The notes under the pieces were generated by a model, which had not been told where the DNA came from, did no database searches, and was given only the letters and a program-made list of their open reading frames with translations. 64,000 nt of DNA, from assembly GCF_000787835.1 (NCBI RefSeq), contig NZ_BBPP01000005.1, positions 135,315-199,314 of the forward strand. The letters run 5' to 3'. This DNA is from Streptacidiphilus melanogenes. Its GTDB lineage: Bacteria; Actinomycetota; Actinomycetes; Streptomycetales; Streptomycetaceae. Below are positions 26,425 through 33,619 of the stretch, piece by piece. Numbering within the stretch: position 1 is the stretch's first letter; the number at the start of each line of letters is the position of its first letter. The position numbers and the translations under genes were made by a program.

Positions 26425-26922
26425 TTACCCCCATGAATCCAGAGAGACGCTTGGCCCGTCGCTGAGGTAGCTGAGCAAGGCAGCATCAGTCGTAGACACA
26501 AAATTGCGAGGGATGCGATCGGTGTTGATCCACGCTACCTCGGAGTGCTTGTCCGGTTCCCCGTTGGTCAGGTCACCCGACCAGCGGTGCGCCGCGAACA
26601 CAATGGTGAGAAAGCCGTTGGGAGCTTCGACGCCCCGGGCTCCATGGATCACGTGGACGAGTCGAAGATCTTCAGGGGAGACGACGAGACCGGTCTCTTC
26701 CTTCAGTTCGCGGACTGCGGTCTCCGTGATCGGTTCTCCCGGCTCGCTCTTGCCGACGGGGAGGTCCCACATGCCCTGGGCGAACTTCGCCTTCTGGCTG
26801 CGGCGGAGTAGTGCCACGCGCTGAGCTTCGACGTCGTGGACGATGACGGCGGCGACCAGCAGGGTCATCGACTCCGTGGCGGGCGGGAGCTGGGTGGGCT
26901 GGTCTGTGGTCTGCTGGGCCAC
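26425..26922 (-). CDS. NUDIX hydrolase
   Basis: Protein of 165 residues from GTG 26922, with AGGAAGGA about nine bases upstream. The complete Nudix box is present as GKSEPGEPITETAVRELKEETGL, fitting GX5EX7REUXEEXGU exactly, so it should hydrolyse a nucleoside-diphosphate-linked substrate with Mg2+ in the cytoplasm. Flanking WDLPVG and HRWSGDLTNGEPDKHSEVAWI are typical of MutT/ADP-ribose-type members. It lies 29 bp downstream of the HTH-TPR regulator on the same strand and is probably cotranscribed. NUDIX genes are common AICE cargo; substrate unknown. Confidence 0.92.
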   Translation of the reverse strand: MAQQTTDQPTQLPPATESMTLLVAAVIVHDVEAQRVALLRRSQKAKFAQGMWDLPVGKSEPGEPITETAVRELKEETGLVVSPEDLRLVHVIHGARGVEAPNGFLTIVFAAHRWSGDLTNGEPDKHSEVAWINTDRIPRNFVSTTDAALLSYLSDGPSVSLDSWG

Positions 26923-26951
26923 GTCGGTGGGTCCTTCCTGCGGTGAGGGTG

Positions 26952-28304
26952 TTAGATCAGTGCCTCGCGTGCGCGGCGTTCCAGATCGGTGGCTCCTGGG
27001 ACTCCGCGTCTACGGTAGGTGGCCAGGTGAGGACGGATCGAGGAGATCGCCTTTCTGGTGCGATCGGATGACATGCCGTCCATGAGGTCGAGCGCGCGAC
27101 CCCAAGTCGCGATCGCTTCGTCAGCTCGGGCCTGAGCGGCCAAGCTGTCGCCGAGATCGGCGTAGGTGAGCGCGTGGACGCGCTTGTACTTCTCGGCGTC
27201 CCAGCGGATCAGTGCGGCCCGGTGCTGCTGCTCGGTGCCCCGGTGGTCACCGAGGTCCGTCAGGGTCCTGGCGGTGTGGCTGGCGACAGTGCCGGCCGCT
27301 GGGCCGGTCACGAGTGAGAACGTGGGCTGCTCGTCCGTGGTGCGGGTGAGGGCGTTCTCGGCGGCCAGTAGGGCGTGGGCTGCGGCGGCCTTGTCGGAGG
27401 TGGCCGCGAATGCACGTGCGTGGGTGATGTGGAGTAGGGCCTCGGTCTGGCCATCCACGTGACCGAGGCTGCGGCTGAGCGCGTTCTCGATCAGGTCCAC
27501 GCAGTGGCGCGGCTGCTTGAGGCTCAGCGCCTGGTGGGCCAGAGCCCGCATCATCCACCCGGCGTGACCCTTGGGGTCCGCCTCGACGGCCAGCTGATAT
27601 CCGACCTGGTAGTAGTGCTGCGCAGCGCCCTCTTGCCCGAGGTCGTGGTGCTTCCAACCGGCGAGGTAGGCGAGCTCGGCCACGGTCCCGAACGCCTCGC
27701 GCCGTGTGGCCTCGTCGCAGAAGCGTCCGGTGAGCATTGGTGCGGCAGTGTCGGCCAGGTAGGCGGTGACCGTGGTCAAGCCGTGCCCTCCGCCGAGTCG
27801 TTCGTCCGCCGCGCTGAACACAGCGGTGATCTGGCGGATGACTTCGACTTCTGCGCGCCCGACCGCGGCGGTCCCGGTGCGGGCCCGCATGAGTCGGGAG
27901 GCTGGCTCGGGGTCGTACAGCAGCGGCATTGCCACGCCAGCGGCAGTGAAGGCGGCCACAGCGAGGAAGGTGCGGCGTTCAACATCAGCGCGGCCGAGGT
28001 TCGCGGCGGCCTCGATCGGGTCAGCGCTCGCAGCGAGCGACGCTTCCGGCGTGGCAAAGCCGAGCTCTGCCAGAGTGATCGGGCGACGGGCCCGCCTCGA
28101 CATCGCCTCAGAGATGTACTGGCCGGTCTGACCGGTGGGCTCGGCTCCCCTGACCCAGTGGGCGACTGCCGACTTGTTCGTCAGCAGACTCTCGCCGTTC
28201 TCGGCCGCGATTCGCTGGACGGCCCTGGCTAACGACTCATACGTCCATCCACCGTCTGAAATCGCCTGCCTGAAACGGTGATTGGGCTCCTTGCGTGTGG
28301 CCAC
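26952..28304 (-). CDS. HTH transcriptional regulator with TPR-like domain
   Basis: Protein of 450 residues from GTG 28304, six bases after a GGGGGA site. The N-terminus (about 10-75) is a helix-turn-helix (SDGGWTYESLARAVQRIAAENGESLLTNKSAVAHWVRGAEP). A long helical region of TPR type follows (YYQVGYQLAVEADPKGHAGWMMRALAHQALSL, LTYADLGDSLAAQARADEAIATWGRALDLMDGM). This family accompanies AICEs and methyltransferase cassettes in Streptomyces. It is divergent from the peptide-methyltransferase operon and shares a 192-bp promoter region, so it is the likely regulator of that operon and of the NUDIX gene. Two GTAAACC direct repeats (28328-28334, 28337-28343) lie 24 bp upstream. Confidence 0.85.
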   Translation of the reverse strand: MATRKEPNHRFRQAISDGGWTYESLARAVQRIAAENGESLLTNKSAVAHWVRGAEPTGQTGQYISEAMSRRARRPITLAELGFATPEASLAASADPIEAAANLGRADVERRTFLAVAAFTAAGVAMPLLYDPEPASRLMRARTGTAAVGRAEVEVIRQITAVFSAADERLGGGHGLTTVTAYLADTAAPMLTGRFCDEATRREAFGTVAELAYLAGWKHHDLGQEGAAQHYYQVGYQLAVEADPKGHAGWMMRALAHQALSLKQPRHCVDLIENALSRSLGHVDGQTEALLHITHARAFAATSDKAAAAHALLAAENALTRTTDEQPTFSLVTGPAAGTVASHTARTLTDLGDHRGTEQQHRAALIRWDAEKYKRVHALTYADLGDSLAAQARADEAIATWGRALDLMDGMSSDRTRKAISSIRPHLATYRRRGVPGATDLERRAREALI

Positions 28305-28496
28305 GATCGATCCCCCGAGCTGGAGCTGTAAACCGCGTAAACCACTGTACGTGGCGGGAAGTGTACCCGCCGTGGCTTCAGCTGGGTTCACTGAATAGCA
28401 GCGGCTCCGACCTGCGGCGCTGCGGCTCTCTGGCGGCCTCGGACTCGGGGACACCAAAGGCAACATCCGATGTCCGATCAGAATTGGTGGTGAGGC

Positions 28497-28757
28497 ATGG
28501 CAGTGAAGACCGCACGTATCGAGGCGCATCCGTGGTCGGTGCCTCCGGTGCCTGGTGCGCACCTGTACGACTGCGAAGCCGGCCGGGTGGGCGTCTTCCA
28601 AGGCAAGACGCCGCACGATGGCCGGTACTGGCTGCGGCCGGTCGGGGGCGGGGTCGAGTGGGACGCGCGACTGGCGGACCTGTATCCGGCCGACCGGGAA
28701 GAGGAGTTGCGGGCGAAGGTCGAAGCGGCCAACCGTCGCAGTCGGCGGGGTTGGTGA
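28497..28757 (+). CDS. small conserved-looking protein, first gene of the peptide-methyltransferase operon
   Basis: Protein of 86 residues from ATG 28497 with GGTGAGG close upstream. The compact sequence contains HLYDCEAGRVGVFQGKTPHDGRYWLRPVGGGVEWDA and a charged helical C-terminus (REEELRAKVEAANRRSRRGW). No signal peptide or membrane segment. Its stop overlaps the next start (TGATG), so the genes are translationally coupled. I recognise similar short proteins beside methyltransferase cassettes in Streptomyces but no function. Confidence 0.7.
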   Translation: MAVKTARIEAHPWSVPPVPGAHLYDCEAGRVGVFQGKTPHDGRYWLRPVGGGVEWDARLADLYPADREEELRAKVEAANRRSRRGW

Positions 28758-29008
28758 TGGGGACGACGACCCGCTACCGCTTCCGTGAGTACAGCGTGCG
28801 TGCTGTGGCCGACCCGTGCAGCCTGCCGACGCTCAGCGCCGTGTGCGTGACCGGGGAAGAGGCCGACTGCGGTGCCTCCTCCGGTGAGGTGCACAGCGCT
28901 GAGGAACTGGTGCGCTGGATCGCGGAGCACTGTGCGCAGACCCAGCATGAGCTGTTCGAGCGCCAGGAGCGCGCCACCGTTCGCGCTGAGGCGGGCGTGT
29001 GGTTGTGA
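28757..29008 (+). CDS. small protein of the DUF7848 type
   Basis: Protein of 83 residues from ATG 28757, coupled at both ends by overlapping start and stop codons. RYRFREYSVRAVADP, then CVTGEEADCGASSGEVHSAEELVRWIAEHCAQTQHELFER, matches my memory of a Streptomyces family now called DUF7848; the two cysteines and the terminal histidines could bind a metal. The function of the family is unknown. Its constant place before peptide and methyltransferase genes suggests an accessory role in the same system. Confidence 0.7.
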   Translation: MGTTTRYRFREYSVRAVADPCSLPTLSAVCVTGEEADCGASSGEVHSAEELVRWIAEHCAQTQHELFERQERATVRAEAGVWL

Positions 29009-29532
29009 TCGCGACCACGCAGCAGCGGCGGCGACAGCTCTGGGAGCGTGCGGAACGCATGCGGATCGGGGTCATGACCGTGCGGCAGAGCCGGGAGGCC
29101 TTGCGTCTGATCCGGGCGGAGGCGGCTCGGCGGCTGCCCGCGGAAGCCCTGGAGTGGTTCGACCCCGGCGACTACCTGGTTCATGAGCGGCCGGGTGTGT
29201 CGCCGCTGCCAGCGCGCGTCCCGCGTGTGCCTGACGTCCGCTTCGCCGCCGTGGGGTGGCCGACCCAACGACACCCGCTCCGGCCATGTGTTCCCCCACC
29301 GTGGACCGGAGCGGGCCGCAAGAACCGCCGGGCAAGCCTCCCGGTGGCATCGTGTAAGGCGACTGAACAGGAGGTGCCAGCATGCGTGTTGGCCCGATCT
29401 CGCAGAACGGGGGCGACGGCGGCGACAGCCTTCCCGGCACCCCGTGGACCCCGCCGCCGGACCCGCCTTCCCCTGACGGCGGCCCGCCTCCCGGAGACGG
29501 GGACCACCGCAAGGGATGAGCACCGTACCTGA
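29005..29532 (+). CDS. hypothetical protein, 3' part overlapping the peptide gene
   Basis: Frame of 175 residues from GTG 29005, overlapping the previous stop (GTGA). Residues 1-65 look genuine: helical and charged (RRRQLWERAERMRIGVMTVRQSREALRLIRAEAARRLPAEALEWFDPGDYLVHERPG). Beyond about residue 85 the composition becomes Arg/Pro/Ala-rich like non-coding GC-rich DNA, and the frame runs across the whole peptide gene. A frameshift or decayed 3' end is likely, with the true product near 90 residues. Family not recognised. Confidence 0.5.
   Translation: MIATTQQRRRQLWERAERMRIGVMTVRQSREALRLIRAEAARRLPAEALEWFDPGDYLVHERPGVSPLPARVPRVPDVRFAAVGWPTQRHPLRPCVPPPWTGAGRKNRRASLPVASCKATEQEVPACVLARSRRTGATAATAFPAPRGPRRRTRLPLTAARLPETGTTARDEHRT
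29274..29315 (+). other. 10-bp intercistronic hairpin before the peptide gene
   Basis: CCCGCTCCGG (29274-29283) and CCGGAGCGGG (29306-29315) form a perfect stem with a 22-base loop, 66 bp before the peptide start. No T-run follows, so it may be a processing or attenuation element that raises peptide mRNA over the upstream genes, as in many peptide operons. Confidence 0.5.
29382..29519 (+). CDS. candidate RiPP precursor peptide, Asp/Gly/Pro-rich, 45 residues
   Basis: A short gene with an ideal GGAGGTG ribosome site (29370-29376) and a stop overlapping the methyltransferase start (ATGA). The N-terminus MRVGPISQNGGDGGDS precedes a Pro-rich core with PDPPSPDGG and a GDGDHRKG tail. Seven of 45 residues are Asp: 12, 15, 27, 32, 39, 41 and one more ambiguous only by counting convention is absent, so six are clear; three precede Gly (12, 32, 39). 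Asp-Gly is the pair most prone to aspartimide formation once methylated. There is no Cys, so thioether chemistry is excluded. Calling it the substrate of the adjacent methyltransferase is inference from operon structure and known precursor-PIMT pairs. Confidence 0.6.
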   Translation: MRVGPISQNGGDGGDSLPGTPWTPPPDPPSPDGGPPPGDGDHRKG

Positions 29533-30700
29533 GCAGGAGGGCCGCGCCAGTGACGAGCTGGTGCGGTCCCTTCTCAACGCTGGCTCCCTGACGCCCGACT
29601 GGGCCGAGAGCTTCCACGCGGTGCCGCGCTCGTGGTTTCTGCCCGATCGGTACTGGAGCCACGACATGACGACCGGCCGCAACGTCGCGGTGAGCCGGGA
29701 GGAGGACCCGGAGGAGTGGGCCCGCCAGGCGTTCGCCGACGTGCCGATCGTGACCCAGTGGGACGACGGCCGGCACTCTGGCACCGAGCCGGGCACCGTG
29801 CCGACGAGTTCCGCGTCCATGCCGTCCGTGGTCGCTTCCATGCTCCGGGACCTGGGCGTGCACTCCGGCATGCGGGTGTTGGAGATCGGCACCGGTACCG
29901 GTTGGAACGCGGGCCTGCTGACCCACCGCCTTGGCAGCGAGAACGTCGTCAGCCTGGAGATCGACGCGGCCGTCACGGTGAGGGCCCGCACCGCGCTCAC
30001 CCGCGCGGGTCTGCATCCGACCGTTGTGTGCGCGGACGGCGCGCTCGGCTACCCGGACGCGGCGCCCTACAACCGGGTGATTGCCACGGCCGGAGTCCGC
30101 ACGATTCCCCGCGCGTGGCTGGAGCAGTCCGACTCCGGAGGGCTCATCCTCGCCCCGTTCGGCACGCACTACAGCAACGAGGACGCGCTCGTGAATCTCA
30201 CGGTGGGAAACGACGGCTCCGCGTCGGGCCCTTTCCTGCGGCCGGTGGAGTTCATGAAGCTGCGGGCCCAACGGCTGGACTGGGACCGCTTCAAGGACCA
30301 CGTCACCCTGCCCTACCCCGGCAATGCGGCAAGATCCTCGACACACCTGCGGCTGGCCGATCTCGGCGACCGATGGTCGGCGCAGCGCTTCGCCGTGGGC
30401 CTGGCCGTGCCCCATGTCGCGCACGTGGTCAACCGCGCCCCGGCAGGTGACGGCTCCTCGGTGTGGCTCTTCAGCACGACCGAACGTGCCTGGGCCTGCG
30501 CCGAGTTCCCCGACGATGGAGAACCGGTCGTCTACCAGGATGGTCCGAGACGGTTGTGGGATGAGGTGGAACGCGCGCTCGGCTGGTGGGCCGACCAGCA
30601 GCGCCCGCCGTTGGACTGCTTCGGGCTCTCGGTGTCGTCCGAGGGCGAGTTGCGGCCCTGGCTAGCCGACCGGAGCAACCCTGTGCCGTCGTTCGCCTGA
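29516..30700 (+). CDS. PIMT-like O-methyltransferase with C-terminal extension
   Basis: SAM-dependent methyltransferase of 394 residues. The N-terminal half follows L-isoaspartate methyltransferases: VPRSWFLPDRYW, TSSASMPSVVASML, and SAM motif I VLEIGTGTGWNAGLL (about 122-136). Housekeeping PIMTs have about 215 residues; this one has some 170 more (from about 225), as in RiPP-linked enzymes that methylate an Asp side chain so that it collapses to aspartimide. It overlaps the stop of a 45-residue Asp/Gly-rich peptide gene. A double hairpin follows its stop. Methyltransferase: firm. Peptide aspartimidylation: inferred. A protein-repair role is the alternative. Confidence 0.88.
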   Translation: MSTVPEQEGRASDELVRSLLNAGSLTPDWAESFHAVPRSWFLPDRYWSHDMTTGRNVAVSREEDPEEWARQAFADVPIVTQWDDGRHSGTEPGTVPTSSASMPSVVASMLRDLGVHSGMRVLEIGTGTGWNAGLLTHRLGSENVVSLEIDAAVTVRARTALTRAGLHPTVVCADGALGYPDAAPYNRVIATAGVRTIPRAWLEQSDSGGLILAPFGTHYSNEDALVNLTVGNDGSASGPFLRPVEFMKLRAQRLDWDRFKDHVTLPYPGNAARSSTHLRLADLGDRWSAQRFAVGLAVPHVAHVVNRAPAGDGSSVWLFSTTERAWACAEFPDDGEPVVYQDGPRRLWDEVERALGWWADQQRPPLDCFGLSVSSEGELRPWLADRSNPVPSFA

Positions 30701-30745
30701 CGGCCTCCCGGTCCCGCCTCGGCGGGCAGGGCTATGGACCCGCCT

Positions 30746-30823
30746 CCCCTCCTGCTGGTAGGAGGGGCCGGGCCGTGGACGACCCCGATGACCCGCTTCC
30801 CGTGGCGGGTGGTCGGGGTCGTC
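30746..30823 (+). terminator. tandem hairpin terminators closing the methyltransferase operon
   Basis: First hairpin: CCCCTCCT / AGGAGGGG with a 6-base loop (30746-30767). Second: arms 30778-30796 and 30805-30823, 19 bp with one two-base mismatch and an 8-base loop, beginning GACGACCCCGA and ending TCGGGGTCGTC. They isolate the operon from the downstream gene-free region. Confidence 0.8.
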
Positions 30824-31640
30824 GACGTGCCACCACTCCGGGCGGGCCCCCCGATAGCTGCCGGTGTGTAGGGGCGGGCGGGTTCGGTCAAGGCCGCGCG
30901 TACGGCGGTGAGGGTGCGGCGGTGGTGGGCGGCGCGGGCTTGACGGGTTCCGTTCGCCCCGGATCATCGGGCAGCGGGGGGCCTGGCCGTACGGAGAGTA
31001 ACCATCGTCTGTGACGGTTCGCCAAGACTTGGGCAGCGTATTCGGGTCTCTGCTGGGCCTGCTGGCCCGCAGGAACGTTTCTGCGCCGCCAGTCTGGGGG
31101 CCGCCCCGAGCGGGGCGCTAGACAGGAGCGGGGGGCGGTCCTCGGGCGGCGGCGCGCGGCCCGCCTCTGGCGGGCCGCCTTGATCCAGTAGAGAAACTCT
31201 GAACACCGCTGCTCTGCCCCTGGCCGATCCGGAGCGGGCGACTGCTGCTCGACCTGACGCCTTGATCGTTCGCTTCGCTCGGATGCTCCGCTGGCGACCG
31301 GCACCGATCCACGCCACGGCAACGCTGAATGTCGCCCGTCTGCCGGTTGCCCGCGTGCTGGTCTGTCCTTCGATCGAGGGTTCTCGATCACGGTCGTGTT
31401 CGGATCGCCCCAAAAAATCGGTTTCTTCTAGTAGAGGCTGCTTTGCGCGCCGACAGCAAAGCCTCTGTCCACAGGCTGTTGATGCTCGAATGTTGTTCGA
31501 CCGCTTCGAAGGTGGTTTGCCCTGAAAGATGCGAGTTGGGGGTTCCTATGCCCATGCGCCAAAAGATCTTGAAGAACGTTCGTCCCTGGGCACGCGCGCT
31601 GTCCGCTCCGTGATCTCCGTCACAGCTAAGGGGGTCTCAC

Positions 31641-31680
31641 GGTGTCCATCGGTGTCCATCGGTGTTCATCCGTGTTCATC
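31641..31680. repeat. four 10-bp iterons, candidate TraB/clt or Rep binding array
   Basis: Consecutive units GGTGTCCATC, GGTGTCCATC, GGTGTTCATC and CGTGTTCATC with no spacer, flanked on both sides by GTCTCAC. Streptomyces TraB translocases recognise short direct repeats at the clt locus, and iterons also mark plasmid origins. Either role is possible here; the sequence differs from the published pSVH1 repeat as I recall it. Confidence 0.65.
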
Positions 31681-32242
31681 GTGTCTCACCTGCGGATTCG
31701 CCTGCGAAATAGGGGTGTTGGCGGGTGGCGTTCAGCCGTGCAGGATGACTTTCCCGGCCCGCCGGCCAGCTCTCGGCGGCGGGTTCGAGGCGTCGTGTGG
31801 GCGGGATCGTGCCACGGATTTCCGGCCGGTCCAAGCCGCGGTTCGCCTGCACCATGACCGGACCGTCGTCGGGCGAGAGAGGAGCGAGAGCGATGCAGAT
31901 GAGCCGGAAGCGGGCGCGCGCTATACCGCAAGATCTCGAAACGGCCGTTTCCAGCTCCTCCGCAAAGCTGCTGATGACACAGACCACGAAGAAGGGGGCC
32001 CGGATGGGCGACGCCACTACCACGCCTGCGGCCGGATGCATCCGGCCGACGAGTGCCCATCGTGGTCATGCGGGGGCGGCATCGGACCGTCCTTCCGGAC
32101 GCGGCCAGGAAGGGGACGGCATGAGTGGAGCACGTAGCACAGTCTCGGCGATTTTTCTCGCGGCCGGTCCTCGGCAGGCTCCTTCCAAGAGACACCGGCG
32201 AGGACTGGCAGGGGGCGGGATGGCAACGGCAGCCGAGCGGCC

Positions 32243-32424
32243 TGGTGACTTTCACAGAGCTGCTGGTGACCCTGCTGGTTACCTTCGCCGGGGGACTGGT
32301 GACCTTGCTGGTTACCTTCGCCGTTGCGCTGGTGACCTGCGGAAAGTAACCAGTGGTGACGCTATTTCAGGTGTTGCCGAAATGCGATGCCAACCGAGTG
32401 AATCCGGTGACCGTAGCGGTGACC
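32243..32424. repeat. GGTNACC heptamer array with 33-bp period
   Basis: A 33-bp unit starting CTGGTGACC and containing GGTTACC recurs at 32263-32295, 32296-32328 and partly 32329-32342. Heptamers GGTGACC or GGTTACC start at 32265, 32277, 32298, 32310, 32331, 32406 and 32418, giving spacings 12, 21, 12, 21, 75 and 12. GGTNACC is self-complementary, so each is a potential dimer site. Looks like an operator or replication array. Confidence 0.6.
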
Positions 32425-32489
32425 GGTGCGGGGTTGATTGCAGCGACAACGATCAAGCACGCGGCTGCAACGCCGGAACGGGGAAGTAG

Positions 32490-32687
32490 ATGAACGGCAC
32501 TCAGTGGATGGACCGCCTCCTGGCTCAGGCGGCGCGCAACGGGGGCCTGCTGGCGGACCTGGAGGAGCGGATGACCCGCTTGGAGCGCTCTACCGGCGGG
32601 GCTTGCCCGACTGTCGCTCTTCCAGCGCGTCGATACGCTGCAACGCCTGCTGGATCTGCTCCTGCTGGCTCTCAAGCAGCGTCATGA
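32490..32687 (+). CDS. possible small helical protein overlapping the GntR gene end
   Basis: A 65-residue frame from ATG 32490 with GGGGAAG six bases upstream. The first 35 residues read as a sensible helix (MNGTQWMDRLLAQAARNGG, LLADLEERMTRLERS); the remainder is antisense to the GntR 3' end and low quality. It lies directly after the heptamer array. Real translation is uncertain. Confidence 0.35.
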   Translation: MNGTQWMDRLLAQAARNGGLLADLEERMTRLERSTGGACPTVALPARRYAATPAGSAPAGSQAAS

Positions 32688-32994
32688 GCCGTTCGAGGTC
32701 GGCGGCGGGAACCTGCACCATCTCGCCGCCGGCCTCCGGGCCCGCACCCTGGGCCTGCTTCGGGGTCTGGCGCACGAACGTGCCGCGCCCCTGGACGGCG
32801 TAGATCAAGCCCTCTTCCCGCAGCACACGCATCGCGTTGCGCAGGGTCATCGGGGCGACGCCGAAGCGCTTCTCCAGCTCCGGCGCTCCCGGTAGCTGGT
32901 CGCCGACCTTGTAGCGGCCCCTGGCGATGTCCGCCCGTAGCTCGTCGGCGGCCCGCAGGTAAGGGGGGCGCTCGTCGGCGGGGGGCACAGTCAT
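32590..32994 (-). CDS. GntR family repressor of the AICE
   Basis: Protein of 134 residues from ATG 32994. The GntR winged helix covers about 12-75: YLRAADELRADIARGRYKVGDQLPG, ELEKRFGVAPMTLRNAMRVL, REEGLIYAVQGRGTFVR. A short C-terminal coiled coil follows (ADLERLMTLLESQQEQIQQALQRIDALEE) instead of a ligand domain. Compact GntR proteins such as KorSA of pSAM2 repress AICE replication and transfer genes. It is divergent from the rep/tra operon and faces a CTAG-centred palindrome, its probable operator. Confidence 0.9.
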   Translation of the reverse strand: MTVPPADERPPYLRAADELRADIARGRYKVGDQLPGAPELEKRFGVAPMTLRNAMRVLREEGLIYAVQGRGTFVRQTPKQAQGAGPEAGGEMVQVPAADLERLMTLLESQQEQIQQALQRIDALEERQSGKPRR

Positions 32995-33067
32995 AGCACC
33001 AGGGTAGCCCCCTCTAACCCCCATAGCCCAGTAGTCCGCGACACGCCAACGAAAAACCCCTCTTGCT

Positions 33068-33086
33068 CCTCTAGCTCCCCTAGAGG
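33068..33086. promoter_or_regulatory. palindromic operator before the transfer-replication operon
   Basis: CCTCTAG-CTCCC-CTAGAGG is a perfect 7+7 inverted repeat, 58 bp before the SCO3933-family start and 74 bp before the GntR start. A half-site CCTCTAA lies nearby at about 33012-33018. Position in the divergent promoter makes it the best candidate GntR operator. Confidence 0.6.
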
Positions 33087-33144
33087 TACTGTTCTCGGCG
33101 TCGGCACTCCCGCCGACGTCACGGCCCAACCCTTTGGAGTCCTC

Positions 33145-33519
33145 ATGGCTCGCATCACCGTCCGCCCCGACCTGACCGGCGTGACCCACATCGTCGCCGT
33201 GCCCCCGACCGTCAAGGTCAAGGACATGGAGACCGGCGAGATCGCCGTTGACCGGGACGGCAAGACCCGCCTGTTCACCGTCCAGCTGATGGAGACCTTC
33301 GGCCTCCAGGCCCAGGTCATCAAGGTCACCGTCCCCGAGACGGGCCTGATCGACGGCCTGGCCCTCGGCGCGATCGTCCGCCCCGTCGGCCTGATCGCCT
33401 CCCCGTGGGGCAACGCGTTCGGCGGTCAGGTCACCGTGGGTCTCGCCTACCGCGCCGAGTCCCTGGAACTGGCCAACCCCACGGCGGCCCCGGCCAAGGC
33501 CGAAGCCGCCGCGAAGTGA
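33145..33519 (+). CDS. SCO3933-family AICE regulatory protein
   Basis: Protein of 124 residues from ATG 33145. The segments VPPTVKVKDMETGEIAVDRDGKTRLFTVQL and VIKVTVPETGLIDGLALGAIVRPVGL match a family named for SCO3933 of the SLP1 element, found at the head of AICE transfer operons. A plasmid-regulatory or single-strand-binding-like role has been suggested; none can be proven from sequence. First gene of the operon running through TraSA, DUF2637 and Rep, and the likeliest target of the GntR repressor. Confidence 0.85.
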   Translation: MARITVRPDLTGVTHIVAVPPTVKVKDMETGEIAVDRDGKTRLFTVQLMETFGLQAQVIKVTVPETGLIDGLALGAIVRPVGLIASPWGNAFGGQVTVGLAYRAESLELANPTAAPAKAEAAAK

Positions 33520-33619
33520 GACCGCCGAGCTGCCCTCGCCTCATCGCTGACGCGGGCCCGGCTCCGGCCCCCACCGCCCCGCACCACCCCCGACCCGAGA
33601 TCCGATCGGATGTGACCGC

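Larger units (their letters stand above)
30824..32489. other. gene-free control region of the AICE (candidate origin/transfer region)
   Basis: About 1.67 kb with no convincing gene; open frames here are Arg/Pro/Ser-rich with poor codon bias. Structures seen: a perfect 10-bp hairpin with a TCT loop (31156-31178); a bulged hairpin AGAGG-CTG-CTTTGC / GCAAAGCCTCT (31433-31466) immediately followed by CTGTCCACA, close to the Streptomyces DnaA-box consensus (31465-31473); four 10-bp iterons (31641-31680); and a GGTNACC array (32243-32424). Such a cluster next to rep and tra genes suggests a replication origin and/or a clt transfer locus. Confidence 0.5.

Noticed and set aside
29382-29519. FxLD-type or class I lanthipeptide precursor
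   Set aside because: The peptide has no Cys, only two Ser and two Thr, and no FxLD leader motif; no LanB/LanC-type enzyme is nearby.
31465-31473. Chromosomal origin of replication
   Set aside because: Only one DnaA-box-like site is present, with no dnaA, dnaN or box cluster; at most an element origin component.
31529-32137. Open frames in the AICE control region as genes
   Set aside because: Frames lack ribosome sites and domain similarity, and are Arg/Ser/Pro-rich with poor third-position bias.
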